In this document: in pieces, positions 51,024 to 63,721 of the stretch
Position numbering within the stretch: the first letter of the stretch is position 1
Layout of the letters: every line of letters begins with the position of its first letter
Source of the DNA: Paramecium sonneborni
Taxonomy: Eukaryota > Ciliophora > Oligohymenophorea > Peniculida > Parameciidae
Length of the DNA: 64,000 bases
Assembly: GCA_905182985.1 (NCBI GenBank)
Contig: CAJJDN010000076.1
Location: 68,129 to 132,128 of the forward strand
Reading direction: 5' to 3'
Translations under genes and position numbers: made by a program
Notes under the pieces: model-generated
Told to the model about the DNA's origin: nothing
Databases searched by the model: none
Seen by the model: only the letters and a program-made list of their open reading frames with translations

Positions 51024-52257
51024 ATATATATAAATAAATAGTTTACGTTTATCATTATATTAAACATCCAATATTCTTATCTGAAAATTTTCTTTAAGAC
51101 TTCTCATTTTTCGTTGTCAAACCTAATATAAAGTGAAAAAGTATAAATAAAAAATGTACCTCTATAATGAATATACCTTAATAAAGCTAATTTTCATTTT
51201 AATGGCAAAGGATATTGAAAATAATAGAGTTATCAATAATACTTATTACATTATCGAGTTGTTTTTGATTAAAGTAATCATTTAAATAAGTAATTACAAT
51301 TTATTGCTTGATTCAAATTTTTTTTAATAATTAATTTTTATGCATAAAATTTTGAGATCAATCAAATCTGTAAAAGGATCTAGATTTGCTAATAAATTGC
51401 CTACCTATTTAGAAAGATTATAGTAATAAGAAGAAATGGATAGAAAAACCAATTTAGATGTACTTAGAAGAGAAGTTTTCAATGATTCAATCTAATTACC
51501 TATTAAATTCGCTGCTTATTATATTACTAAGTATACTGAATTTTATTAATAGCTAATAGACCTTTTGGGCTGAATTAACAAGATCTATGATTGATGCAAG
51601 CAATCATATGATTTTATTTGCAACCAATTATATTAATTATGGTAATATTATGATTTATTCATAAGGTCCAAATAAATAATTTCCATATGGAATAGAGAAA
51701 GTGAAACATCTGGTAGCTTTAATACCGTCTGCGTTGTTTCTATACTTTGGAGCATCAATATCATATGAATCATTTCTTAATATTTATAATTATGGTCATT
51801 ATGTTGGTGAAATACATAGCAATGCTTGGGGATTAGCTGTATGTGTATTTGAATTATTGAATAGTTATATTTACTATCAATAGGGATAGAAACAAGTGTA
51901 GTTTTCAAAAATATAAGAGATGCACAAGCTGTGGATTCAAGTGATGAAACAAAAAAAGGATTATTAAAATAATTCTTATCTGTATTTTAAAAGAAAGATC
52001 CAGTCCTCTAAGCTATTCTTTATGAGAATGCTATAACAATGGGATCTACTTTAATCCCTTTATTGTCTTCTGCATTTACATTAATATATCCAACTCATGC
52101 ATTTGAAATTGTAGGATCATTAGCAATTGGTTTGATTTAATTGTATGATAAAATGTTTGAAAATATGATAGATAACTTGCTTATCATTTAAGTGCTAAGA
52201 ATCTTAGTTCTTTGATGGGAGAACAATCTATAAGTGATTTGGAAGTGAAGAAAATTT
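51024..52257. repeat. 1,234-bp direct repeat, copy 2
   Basis: Second copy of 49789-51022; it continues into unique sequence at 52258 and carries the complete zinc transporter gene. Confidence 0.92.
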
Positions 52258-52979
52258 TAGAAATTATTAAATAAAATTAATATGTTGAGAAGATATAGAA
52301 TGAAAAGGCTGTGATGTTAGGAAGTCGGAAATTCAGATTTTCAGCTGAAATAACCTTTAATATAAAAGTATAGATTTAATTGTATTATTATAGCAAATAA
52401 ATTAAGACACTGAATCTAAATATTTGGAGAGATTTGACAAAGTAATTTATAGTGAATCATACAGAGATAGAGAGGAATACTTATAAGAATTATTAAGAGA
52501 AATTTAAGAATATGTTCTTGCTAGTTTACATATATAGGTATTTGTATAAATATTAAATAGATTTAAAAAATTGAAAATTCAATAAGAAATGAATTTCCTA
52601 ATTGCATTCATTTAGATTTTGAAATTAATAATAAATCTTTAGCTGAAACATATTCAATAGATGATGGAAATTGGTTATTTAGAGAAACGTTATTAAAATC
52701 ACCTTTTAAAGTAGAGAAATGGATGCTTGATGAGGTAGATAGATTGATAAAGAAGATAACAAAGAAGAAAAATGAAAGTTACATTGAAACGTAAGAATTA
52801 AATAGAGATTTAGTTATTAATCCTTATGTTCATCGATTTAATATAATTAGTGGCTTGAGATTGAAGATGATGATGAATATCTAAAAATTATTGAAGATTA
52901 TAGATTTGAAGAGTTTTAGAATGAATTAAAAGGCATAGAATAAATATTGTAGTCCAATAATTAATCTAAAGGATAATGA
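51340..52979 (+). CDS. SLC30A9: Cation-diffusion-facilitator, SLC30A9/ZNT9-like
   Basis: About 497 residues; six introns: 51531-51552, 51839-51864 (or 51845-51864), 52143-52171, 52368-52393, 52538-52560, and 52828-52850 (starts GTT). A basic N-terminus that could target mitochondria precedes the CDF membrane domain: TFWAELTRSMIDASNHMIL (the metal-site helix), FPYGIEKVKHLVALIPSA (the H/YPYG loop), GSLAIGLIQLQLAYHL, then SLMGEQSI and the C-terminal domain (RFSAEITFNI, FPNCIHLDFE). The SxxMGxSI and AEI.F signatures fit the ZNT9 branch, which exports zinc from mitochondria and keeps the matrix zinc low. The usual HxxxD of helix II reads DASNH, as in divergent ZNT9s. An acidic C-terminal tail (EIEDDDEYLKIIEDY) follows. 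It converges on Derlin with 34 bp between stops. Confidence 0.85.
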
Positions 52980-53013
52980 ATATATAAGAATAATAGCTAT
53001 TATAATAATTGTA

Positions 53014-53796
53014 TCAAAATGCAAATGCTTAAGCTTCTTCTTAGTTTACAACATTTTACCTATCTAAATTTCTACATAATTTAACTCTAAACAATGTAAG
53101 AAAACAATAATTACAAAAATTTGGGAGTGCTCAAAAGATGAATACCTTTGAAACAAGGTAATTTAGGAACTATGTAAGCGAAATAGTAATAAGTATGGCC
53201 AATGAATGCACCAATTAAATTTGATTAAATAGATCTGCCTGTTATTATATTGATTAAAATGAAAAACCATACCATATATTATGCTTTGACCGGTATTATA
53301 AACATAACTTAAATATTGAGTGTTAATTTTTACATAATAATGGTCTTTCTTGATTTTGTCTTCCCCAAACATACATTAGAGCTTCTACAAAGTATTCGGT
53401 TAGAGAATGTTCATTCAACCAAAGTCCAATCGAAGTAATCGTAATAAAATTTAAAAGCAAGTAGTATAAGTAATTTGCAAACCCTGGAAAAGTATGTTGT
53501 TCTAATGATGATGAAATAGATTAACTAAACTCATTAGCAATTTAATTTACAAAAAGAATAATCTTAAAACTGTAATCAAATCTAATTCTCCAAAATATAA
53601 AATGCTCGTCAATGTTCTCCATGGCTATCATAATTAATTTAAATACTTAAAACGATTCTAGGAATGCCAATTTATAGTTTAAATAGAGATTGGAGGGCTT
53701 CAGATATTAAACATAAGTTGCATAACTCAATATTATACTGCTAATAACAATTATTCTGGTTAATGGAGGAATATCTAGAATATATTCTAATACCAT
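53014..53796 (-). CDS. Derlin (ER-associated degradation)
   Basis: 226 residues; introns 53625-53646 (22), 53525-53550 (26), 53308-53333 (26, ends AAG), 53087-53114 (28). Splicing restores the Derlin hallmarks: N-terminal IPPLTRIIVISSIILSYAT, then LAFLESFQPWRTLTSILYFG (the WR motif), LEQHTFPGFANYLYYLLL, ALMYVWGRQNQ, and SNLIGAFIGHTYYYF carrying the GxxxG-type rhomboid-like helix. Catalytic Ser/His are absent, as expected for these pseudoproteases. Derlins form the lateral half of the Hrd1 retrotranslocation channel and pull misfolded proteins from the ER membrane. The ATG (53796) lies 36 bp after the upstream leucine-rich-repeat gene stop on the same strand. The AAG acceptor is required for a continuous domain. 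Confidence 0.9.
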
Positions 53797-53832
53797 CTTA
53801 TTTATTAATTATTTATATTATCAAAAATTCAC

Positions 53833-55272
53833 TCAAACATTCCATACTCTATAATTCTCTTATTTTCTATGTAAAGTTTGAGTAAAGTTAATTGGCTTCA
53901 AAATTTAATAGTTTGTAGTTGATTCCTTCGATCCTTTTAATCTCTTTTATAATTGTTCAACTTAAGCCAACAATAAAGGGTTTTACTGAATACTTCCTAA
54001 ATCTTGTATAGATGTGTTTTCTGGTCCAATTACATTCAATAATGGTTTGATTTCAGAAATCGAATTATAACCTAATTTTAATGAATTCAGAACGTTATTC
54101 CTTTTTAAAGCAACACTTAATAATTAAATAAAATCATTTCCTAATTAATTATGTTCCAAATCTATTTAATATAAATAATAATTTGTTGATATCATATTAG
54201 CTAGATACTTGCCTGATAAATCATTTAAACCATTATGTTATAAATTTAAATAAATCAGAGACTAATTATTTGACAATCCCTATGCCAATACATTTATATG
54301 TTCTGACGTAAGAAAACAATACTTTAAAGTTAACTCAGTCAAATGACATTATAAAGATGATAAAGATTAACTGAACTTTTGTAAGTCTTAAATAATTGAG
54401 TCTTATATTATAACACTTCTCAATGATTTCTAATTTATTGCCAATTTAATCAAAACATCAGCGCCCTTATAATCTGATTGTCCAGATTTAAAGGCATCTA
54501 AACACACATGATATAAGTCAGTCTATTAAGTTAAAGCACTATATAATTAATTTAATGTTATGAGACTATGTGAAAAATTGTTCCTTGAAAAACTAATCAT
54601 AGTAGTAATTTGTATTACTCAAATGATTTGAAATAATTAACTTCTTTAATACTTCCTAAAAATATTTCCATTCCTTTTGGACCTAGTTCATTATGACTTA
54701 AATCCAAACTTTTTACATGAGTTTGCGAAACAATCAATTTTAATTCGTCACAATACGAATCATCAATCCCATTATTTTTTAATTTCAATGTATGTAATGT
54801 TCTCATATCTTGTATCTAATCTAAAAATTCTTTAAATGCCAATCTATTAAATTTTTTGTTACCAAAATTGCTTAGATCAATAACCTAATTAACTTACAAA
54901 TCAATATACCTCAATCAAATGATACTGATTTTTAAAATCGATATTTGTTTTTAAGTTATTCTTTGGTCTTGTTTTTGATGGTAATAATTTTGTTGGCAGT
55001 TTTAAATTACTAACAGCATCATAAAAGGTTTAGAATTATTCAGTTTGTTTTTCTTCTTCATTTAATTATGTAAATATAATAGATTTAGCTTAAGGTAATG
55101 TAATTGAATGAGGATTTATTTTTGATTGTGTAACAACTTCATTTTATGTTTGCATAAGAGGTGCTTCAAAACCTGTAGTTTCCTTATATTTAATTTTGAG
55201 GAACTCAATCATTTTTTCTTATTCTTCGATCTTCTAAATGTATTTCAAATTAGGTCCTAATGATTTATTCAT
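53833..55272 (-). CDS. Leucine-rich-repeat (RI-type) protein
   Basis: 462 residues; introns 54885-54909 (25) and 54593-54618 (26); ATG 55272, TGA 53835-53833. After about 120 polar residues come ribonuclease-inhibitor-like LRRs: LHTLKLKNNGIDDSYCDELK, VKSLDLSHNELGPKGMEIFL, LTELTLKYCFLTSEHINVLA, LIYLNLQHNGLND, LYQIDLEHNQLGNDFIQLL, LNSLKLGYNSIS. These form a curved protein-binding scaffold; in ciliates many such proteins are axonemal or cortical, but no partner is evident. It is divergent from the unknown gene at 55309 with 36 bp between starts, and 36 bp precede Derlin on the same strand. Confidence 0.88.
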
Positions 55273-55308
55273 TTATAAAAATTATTTATTAATAAATATT
55301 TATTAGAA

Positions 55309-56283
55309 ATGAATGAATAAGAGAAGATTACAACTACACTAACTAAGAAAATCTCTGAAGATGAAATGATAAATGAAAAAGAGGTTCTTTAATCTCTTTC
55401 TTATATAAACTTTAAACTTCTCAATGTAGTATATTTAATTGTATAGCTTTAGACATTAATACTATAGAATAAATAAGAAAACAATGTAATAATTTTATTC
55501 AAAGCATTGTTAACTATTTTTCAAGATTCTGAAAATTGGATTCCTAAAAATATAAAGGATTGGGCAACCATCTAAAGAACTATTGGACACACATCAAAAT
55601 TCATTCAAATGTTATAAAATTTTAAAAAATATTACATAACAGAGTGTAAAATATTACAAACTTAAGAATTATTACAAGATGTTTTTGTATAAAAGATATC
55701 ATAAAGAGCAAACAATCTATTAAAAATTGTTAAATCACTACTTAAATATTATAGCAATCCTTTTAATTAATCATTGAATGAAGATTCTTAATTAACTGGT
55801 AAATTTTAGAATGAACCTCCCTTGAGTCCAATTAGAATTTCAAATCTTATGGAGTAAGACTCAGAAATAATTATGTAAGAATTAATCAAAAAAGAAAAAT
55901 TTAGTACAATTTAAAATGAGATCAAATAATCATGTCAAATAAGTAAGATAAGATCAAGAAGTCCAACAACTGCCTCTTCTGGAAGTAAAAGTAGAACTAT
56001 TTAATCATGTTAAAATCATAGATTATCTATCCCTATAAGCAATCCTATCAGATAACTAAGTAGTTCCCAATAAAAATTGAATTTCAATATCAAATCATAA
56101 AGAAAAACAAATAATAATAGAGCATCACTAAAATCTAGTGAAATCTATTTTAGAGAGAGATCACAAACGAATACTCAAAGTAAATTAGATCAAGTTGAGA
56201 AATCACCTATATAAAGAATTAAATAGTAAAGTGCCAAGGATTCATTGTTTATTAAAAAATCAACCCTTAAAAATGGTAAATGA
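55309..56283 (+). CDS. Hypothetical protein, helical N-terminus and Ser/Arg-rich tail
   Basis: 324 residues, single exon, TGA 56281. Residues 1-160 are helical (EKEVLQSLSYINFKLLNVV, FKALLTIFQDSENWIPKNIK, LLKIVKSLLKYY), with no signal peptide or membrane segment. Residues about 200-324 are Ser/Arg/Lys/Gln-rich and disordered (KIRSRSPTTASSGSKSR, SQTNTQSKLDQVEKSP), suggesting phosphorylation sites. No family recognised. Its start is 36 bp from the divergent LRR gene, so both must share one very small promoter region. Confidence 0.75.
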
Positions 56284-56634
56284 TTATAAATTTTTTCATT
56301 TTAATATTACTAACAGAAAAGTATTAATCATGAATACTATTAATGCCAAGGCTATAAAATAAATTTAAATTATACCAAATATTGCTTAAAAAATAGAGCA
56401 TATTGTAAATGACAATTTGCAACATTTAAAGTTAATATTAATCCTATCTTCCATAATATAATCGAATTCTTCTCCTTATTAATTTACAAATGGTGCATTA
56501 GCTTTTTAATATTGGAATATTGGAATATCAATTTATTGCATTCACACTCTCTTTTTTATTATATATATATATATAATAAATTTATATTAAAAGTTCACTT
56601 ATATAGATAATAAGAATTTTATGTATATTTATTT
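56284..56634. other. Convergent spacer
   Basis: A+T-rich spacer with a (TA)n run near 56562-56575. No gene seen. Confidence 0.5.
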
Positions 56635-57595
56635 TCATTTCAGCATTTCTTATAACAACTCATCGATTTCCAGTAAGCTTTGATCACATGCAGATCCTCT
56701 TGTTGTTGCTTTAATTGATGCTTTAACAAAACTCTCATCATATGGATTTCTTATTTATGGTGTCATATCAGTTATTTTATACTTTATTTATGTACTTTGA
56801 TTCAATTATTCATCATCACTAATAGTCTTAGAATTCAATATAGAATAATCTACTCCTTATAATTTTTATTCCTAACTTTAAATAAACATTTAACAAATAC
56901 TTCTCCATGATCTGATTGTTTTTATGGTCCAAATAAAATACATAATTTTATAATGCACCAAATAAATGATGAAAAAACCGATACTACAAATAAGCATAAT
57001 AACACTTCTCTATAGTGTAGTTTTATCAATAATTATTTCACTTTCTGGAACTCTTATTTATATGCACTTTGCTTTTATTCATTCGACTTTTCAAACTATG
57101 GAATCGTGTAATTTTATTTTGGAAATTCAGAAACATCTTCTTCTATCAATTCTTGCTACAACACTAAATTAGAATCAAACTCTAGTCTTTCTATCTAAAA
57201 TTGATTAACCCTTTCTTATCCTATCAGAGGTTCTTCTATCAATTACAAAATTGAAATTGGTTTCCGAACTATTCCAATATGCTTTTTTGGATGTTAGATT
57301 CTACAATCAGAAAAAGCAATATTGTGCATTATCATAATCAAAATTATCATCTTTAGCTTTGTTTATTTCTTAAATAAACAATTAAAATATTATTATGAAA
57401 CGATTTTAATCTTGAATAACTTTCATTTATTTCTCATACAAACAGAAAATTTTAACAAAATCAACCTCATAATCTATCCTTACAATCTCTAGAATACACA
57501 TTTACAAAACACCAATATTTTAATTATATTTAACTTAATAAAAAAGGATTTCCTCCATCTCTACATCAGTTAAAGTTTGTGTCATTTATTGAAAA
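56635..57595 (-). pseudogene. Broken single-TM protein gene
   Basis: Strong coding signal on the minus strand from an ATG at 57595 to TGA 56637-56635, but in three frames with an in-frame TGA (about 57316). Blocks read MTQTLTDVEMEEILF, KKAYWNSSETNFNFVIDR, VLQQELIEEDVSEF, then one membrane segment (SVIMLICSIGFFIIYLVHYK) and a C-terminus ending ESFVKASIKATTRGSACDQS. No GTA...AG introns fit the frame changes (about 57200 and 57080), so it is probably a recent pseudogene or badly sequenced. No family recognised. A 68-codon + strand ORF inside it is an antisense shadow. Confidence 0.5.
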
Positions 57596-59320
57596 TCTCA
57601 TTATTCATCTGAATTACCATAAATAATAAATTTAATTAATGCTTCTAAAAAATAATACTTCATTCCTCTTCAAAATTATTATAATTTTGAGAAAATTTTT
57701 ATTTATTAAAAATACAAATTGAATGGTTTTGACTAATAAAAGTAATAAAAAATTATTCTCTGAATCAAATTATCCAAAAATTATCAATACTTCTTGATAA
57801 TTTAAGTAAAAATAAATTTCTATATAAAATATTATTTCTACATTTATTAATTATTTTAATCAATAAATATTTTTATTTAATTTATTTAATTATAATTTTT
57901 TATAAATATAAAAATTCTCAAATATGAATTCTAATTCTTATCAAACATAAGTGAATAAACTGAGGATCAATATTTGATCAAATTTAGAGATTTTAATAAA
58001 AGTTTACAAGAATTGATCTATTATTTTTTACAATTTCTATCATCTTATTATAATTAAATTGATCTACACAATTTTATTTTAATTTATAAAGATAACTATT
58101 AGAGTGAGTTTATAGAAATTATTTTATTTGATATCACTTTATATTTAATAAGTTCCTCTACATTACTTAGATCGCGGTTTTAAAATAGTAAATTTGATGA
58201 TCGTAATTAACCTTATAATATTGAATAAGGACTATTATTTAGTGATATTAGTATCATTCAAATAAGGAGATTATATTAATTAAATATATCAATAAATAAT
58301 ATCGTAGATAGACTCTTATGAAATGTTTAAATTTTCTACTCTCCCTAAATTTAATTCTTAATTATGAATATAAGGTAGCCAGAAGTGTTAATACTCATAT
58401 ATAGATATAAAAATTATACTATATTTATAGAATATTTTAAAATATTTTGAGAACTCATCTTTCATTGTATTATATTTTGTTATGATTAAAGTTCAGTAAA
58501 TTTGTGAAATTTATTATTTTATTATTGGGAGATGAATGATTAAATGACCATAACAATGTGTATAGTTTGTTTTAAGCTAAATTCTTAAATATATGTGAAA
58601 CAAAAATACAGATTTGCATACTGGTTATATGATTTGCACAATCACACAATAGTACATATTTTTAAAGTTATAGTACTAAATAAGTTTATGATAATTGATG
58701 GAGAAACGAATTCTAAAAATTTAGTCTTATTTAAAAGCCATAGAATTAGATAGAAAGAAAAAAGTTCTAATAATAGTATTAGAAAAAATAGCTTTTTGGA
58801 GGTTACTTAAAGTAATAGAGAAATAGTTTGAAGATAAGGAATGATTAGTATAGAGTTAGAGTAATATTTATGTTTTAATTTTTAGAATGTAAAGTAGAAC
58901 AAAAAAACAGAATGAATGAAGTATAATGAGAAAAGTTCAAATAAAAAGGTCAATTTAAATAGCTCTGTGGAATGTTTGTTGACTTTTAAAAGTTGAATAT
59001 GATGGGAATAATTTAGAATAAATAGAGATTATTTGAGAAGAATATTTGAATCAAATTCATAAGGAAAATGCATGATTTAATTAAAGTAATTAATTTTAAT
59101 AAATCATCAATGTGAAATCATAAAGGTATAGTTTTAATTTGTGGTAAATATGTAATATATTTAGAAAATGCTGATAAAGAAGCTAGAATCTTATGTTAAA
59201 GAACGAATTCATAGAAAAAGAAAGTAAATAATTATAAATTTAAATTGTTGTTACAACTAATTAAATAAATATAATAATTTTTTTCTTATTTTGATATTGA
59301 ATAACATTTAACATTAATAA
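57596..59320. other. Gene-poor A+T-rich tract
   Basis: About 1.7 kb with no firm gene. A 48-codon + frame at 58698-58844 (MEKRILKIQSYLKAIELD...) looks peptide-like but is isolated, with no second exon. The rest is low-complexity sequence. Confidence 0.45.
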
Positions 59321-60071
59321 TCAAGAATTAATTCGTGGCAACATCATAGCATATGGTGTTTAGTAAATATTGTGTTACAATTACAAAGGGTATAATGTCG
59401 GAGTTGGTGAAACAGGTTCATATTCTTATTTTACGTGGATTTACTATTTAACTTCTAGAAGTTGCTTGAATATTAGTTAGGATGCCAAAAATAAATTTTA
59501 AATAGTTGTGTAATAAAATGGATTTTAGGTTTCTGCAGCCTTCTAATATTATTAAGTTAATGCAGAAAATAGTTTTTAACAGTGTTAATGAAGAAGAGAA
59601 CGCTATTCTTAGATCAAATTCGCTTAGTCTTCTTTAGAAGGTTGTTTGTCAATATATATCTACATAAATTTATTTAAAATTACCTGACTAACTTCTGATG
59701 ATACAATAGGCTCAGACAATTAGAAAGTGAAAGGATTTATAATTGAAATCTTCAAGATATTCTCTACTTTGAGCTTCTTCTTTCTAGTCTCTTTTTTACC
59801 TATTCTACCCTCTTTTTCATATGCTTTTTAGATTGTACGTACAGTGCAATATTTTAACTTAAGCCTATTTGCTACCTAAAAGAATAAAGGATCAAGATAT
59901 CATATATATAGGTATAGACATAATCATAAATTGGGATTAATTTGATACCTCTTATAAAGAGAGCTTCTCTTAAAAAAGAAGCTTTAAAACTTGTCTTCTT
60001 TCTTCCTTATCAATTTTTTGGTACTTTCTAATCTATTTTGCTTATGATTCTTGATTTTCAGATTTAGTCAT
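59321..60071 (-). CDS. Helix-turn-helix DNA-binding protein
   Basis: About 217-225 residues. ATG 60071, TGA 59323-59321. A 73-nt intron (59876-59948) is needed for frame; a 24-nt in-frame GTA...TAG stretch near 59680 may be a second. Residues about 10-60 form a helix-turn-helix: RRQVLKLLFQEKLSLQEVAN, then RLKLKYCTVRTIQKAYEKEG, followed by a basic stretch KKETRKKK. This resembles the HTH of Tc1/mariner-type transposases and of Psq proteins, so it may be a domesticated transposase-derived regulator; no catalytic DDE domain follows. The C-terminal half is Gln/Pro-rich (QEYEPVSPTPTLYPLQLQ). It is isolated in a gene-poor region. Open frames on the + strand across it are antisense shadows. Confidence 0.65.
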
Positions 60072-60757
60072 TGAGTGTAGAATCTTTATTTTTATTATAT
60101 TTATATAAAATTTAAAACCAATACTTATTAAATTTGAATTAAGATTCACTTTTTTATTTATTTATAATTTCTTTTCATTGTCTAATTTATTAAAAAGTAA
60201 TTCAATATACTTCAATCAATAATTCAACCTCTAACTTATTCTTTGCATCCAATATTACTACTTACATATAAATAATCATTCATTCTATTACAATATTTTG
60301 CTTTTTTTAATCATAAAAAAATCAAATTGTAATCAAAATCAACTCTAAATTTTATTCATTATGTTAATAATCAAATTTTTAATTGCTTTCATCATTGAAT
60401 ATTCAATAAATATTATCCCAAAGCATATCAAGAGGGAAATTTATATTAATTGCTATACATTGATTTTTAAAATGTTCCATTCAAATGTATGTATGTTATT
60501 TATTTTCCTTTTAAATCTTTGTTACTTGTATCACAAAGTTTCTAAACTCTTGTATTTTATGAAATTTCTTCTAAGTCCAAAATACTTATAGTTTCTTTTA
60601 ACAAATTAACAGGCAAATTTTATAAATAAAACCCTCAGCTATAACCTTAAGTTATTTCTACAAAAAATCTTACATATAATTTACCATAACATCATTTTCT
60701 ATTATTTAAATATGTTTTTGGGCAGATTTTGATAGGTGTGACTTCTTTTAAAAAAGC
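60072..60757. other. A+T-rich spacer
   Basis: No gene that I can support. A 76-codon standard-code frame at 60361-60591 is hydrophobic and low-complexity and has no neighbouring exon. Confidence 0.45.
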
Positions 60758-61277
60758 ATGCTGGATTATTCTATCCTACATAAAAAATGTAATTTTATTG
60801 AAAAAAATAAAGCAGTATAAGCATGTCAATTAGGAGTTCATTTTGGATTTATCAAAAACTTCTCTTAGATGATTGGATTATATATTGAAAAATAAAATGA
60901 GTTTTCTCTCTTTCAATTATATACTCTTCATGATACCTCTATTGTTTTGCTTATCAATAATAAAAATTGTTACTATTTCTAGATTGATAACTAATTCGAA
61001 GTGAATTGTGAAATTTTAAATTGGAATGGTCTAACCATTTCTTTCTCTTTTAGGTTAAAATATCGATAATTGATACTATCTTAGTTGGAATAATAGATGT
61101 CTGAATTAAAGGGTTGATGAGATTTTAAATAAGAAGTTTATTCTGAGGTCTGAAATTTACCAAGAAGAAATTTAAAAATTAAATGTTCTTAAAATAGTAT
61201 AAATTAAGATGATGCAAAATTATGAAGATGATTAATAATTATTTTATTAAATTAATCGAAAAACTAGGATGATATGA
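60758..61277 (+). CDS. Hypothetical protein, one frameshift
   Basis: ATG 60758 gives about 118 codons (MLDYSILHKKCNFIEKNK, LYTLHDTSIVLLINNKNCYY). Near 61110, at an AAAGGG run, the coding signal moves one frame and continues (RVDEILNKKFILRSEIY) to TGA 61275. No GTA...AG intron is available, so a one-base error or mutation is likely. Total about 172 residues. The N-terminal part looks like a small beta domain that binds a ligand or peptide; no family recognised. Its stop lies only 14 bp from the convergent kinase stop, which supports it being a real gene. Confidence 0.55.
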
Positions 61278-61291
61278 GTATATCCAAATAA

Positions 61292-62995
<1,704 letters not shown>

Positions 62996-63020
62996 AAGTT
63001 ATTATAAATAATAAATATAA
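62996..63020. promoter_or_regulatory. 25-bp bidirectional promoter space
   Basis: Only 25 bp lie between the divergent ATGs of the kinase (62995, minus) and the MGTCS protein (63021, plus). Both 5' UTRs and the core promoter must fit here or overlap the coding regions. No TATA-like or other motif stands out beyond A+T richness. Confidence 0.6.
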
Positions 63021-63711
63021 ATGGGTACTTGTAGTTAAAGAAACAATGAGGAGAATGCAAAGACAAAAGAAAGAACATTGATGAAATTAGTAGGTTATTT
63101 TTACAGTATCCCTATGCAACAACATCCAGACATAGATAGCTTAGTAATTACAAAGTTGGAAAGACAAAAAATAATTTCAAGAGGATTAAGTAAGAATCTG
63201 ATTGAAGAAATTGTATTCTTTTTAAATTCTCGGAAGATTAGGAATACTGAATAAGACGATTTACTTGAACATTTTAATTATGTATACAACTAATCTTTTA
63301 AGAAATTGAATAACTTTACTACCAACCTGGGGAAAATGATATTGATTGTAAAGTTTTATAATAATGATATCTAAGACATCGCTCGAAGTTTTGTTGTGTT
63401 ATAAGTCTCTAGAAATGGGAGAGTTAACTCCAGTAGATGTTTGGTGGGTAGAAGATCATTTTTTATGGAGATATTGCCAATTAAAAGATCAGTACAAAGT
63501 AGAATATGACAATTTTTTGGATTTCAATTATTTGATAAAGTTTTTATATCTACTCAAAGAGTGCACAAGAATTGAATTGAAAAAAGAGAATTTGGAATTG
63601 AATTTGCTAATTGGTTCAATTAAAACAGAACATCAGTAATAGGAATTTCCAAACACAGCTAGAACTGTTGATAGTTTTCGACCATAACAAAGAAGATAAG
63701 ATACATTTTGA
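63021..63711 (+). CDS. Unknown protein with acylation signal
   Basis: 220 residues; one 28-nt intron (63352-63379, ends AAG); TGA 63709. The start MGTCSQRN is a good N-myristoylation plus palmitoylation signal like that of the divergent kinase, so the protein is probably at a membrane. The body is helical (VITKLERQKIISRGLSKNLI, SLEMGELTPVDVWWVEDHFL, KECTRIELKKENLELNLL) with no known domain. It sits head-to-head with the CDPK and 10 bp tail-to-tail from the SHIPPO-like gene. A co-expressed partner of the kinase is possible but is only inferred. Confidence 0.8.
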
Positions 63712-63721
63712 ATACTTATAT

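Noticed and set aside
53163..53372. 69-codon minus-strand ORF
   Set aside because: Off-frame shadow crossing a Derlin intron; it does not encode Derlin motifs.
56966..57172. Hydrophobic + strand ORF
   Set aside because: It is antisense to the minus-strand membrane-protein pseudogene; the minus strand has longer coding signal with a sensible C-terminus.
59330..59592. + strand frame containing a GYNVGVGETG-like stretch
   Set aside because: No start codon and a TGA upstream; the minus strand of the same DNA encodes the C-terminus of the helix-turn-helix protein in one clean frame.
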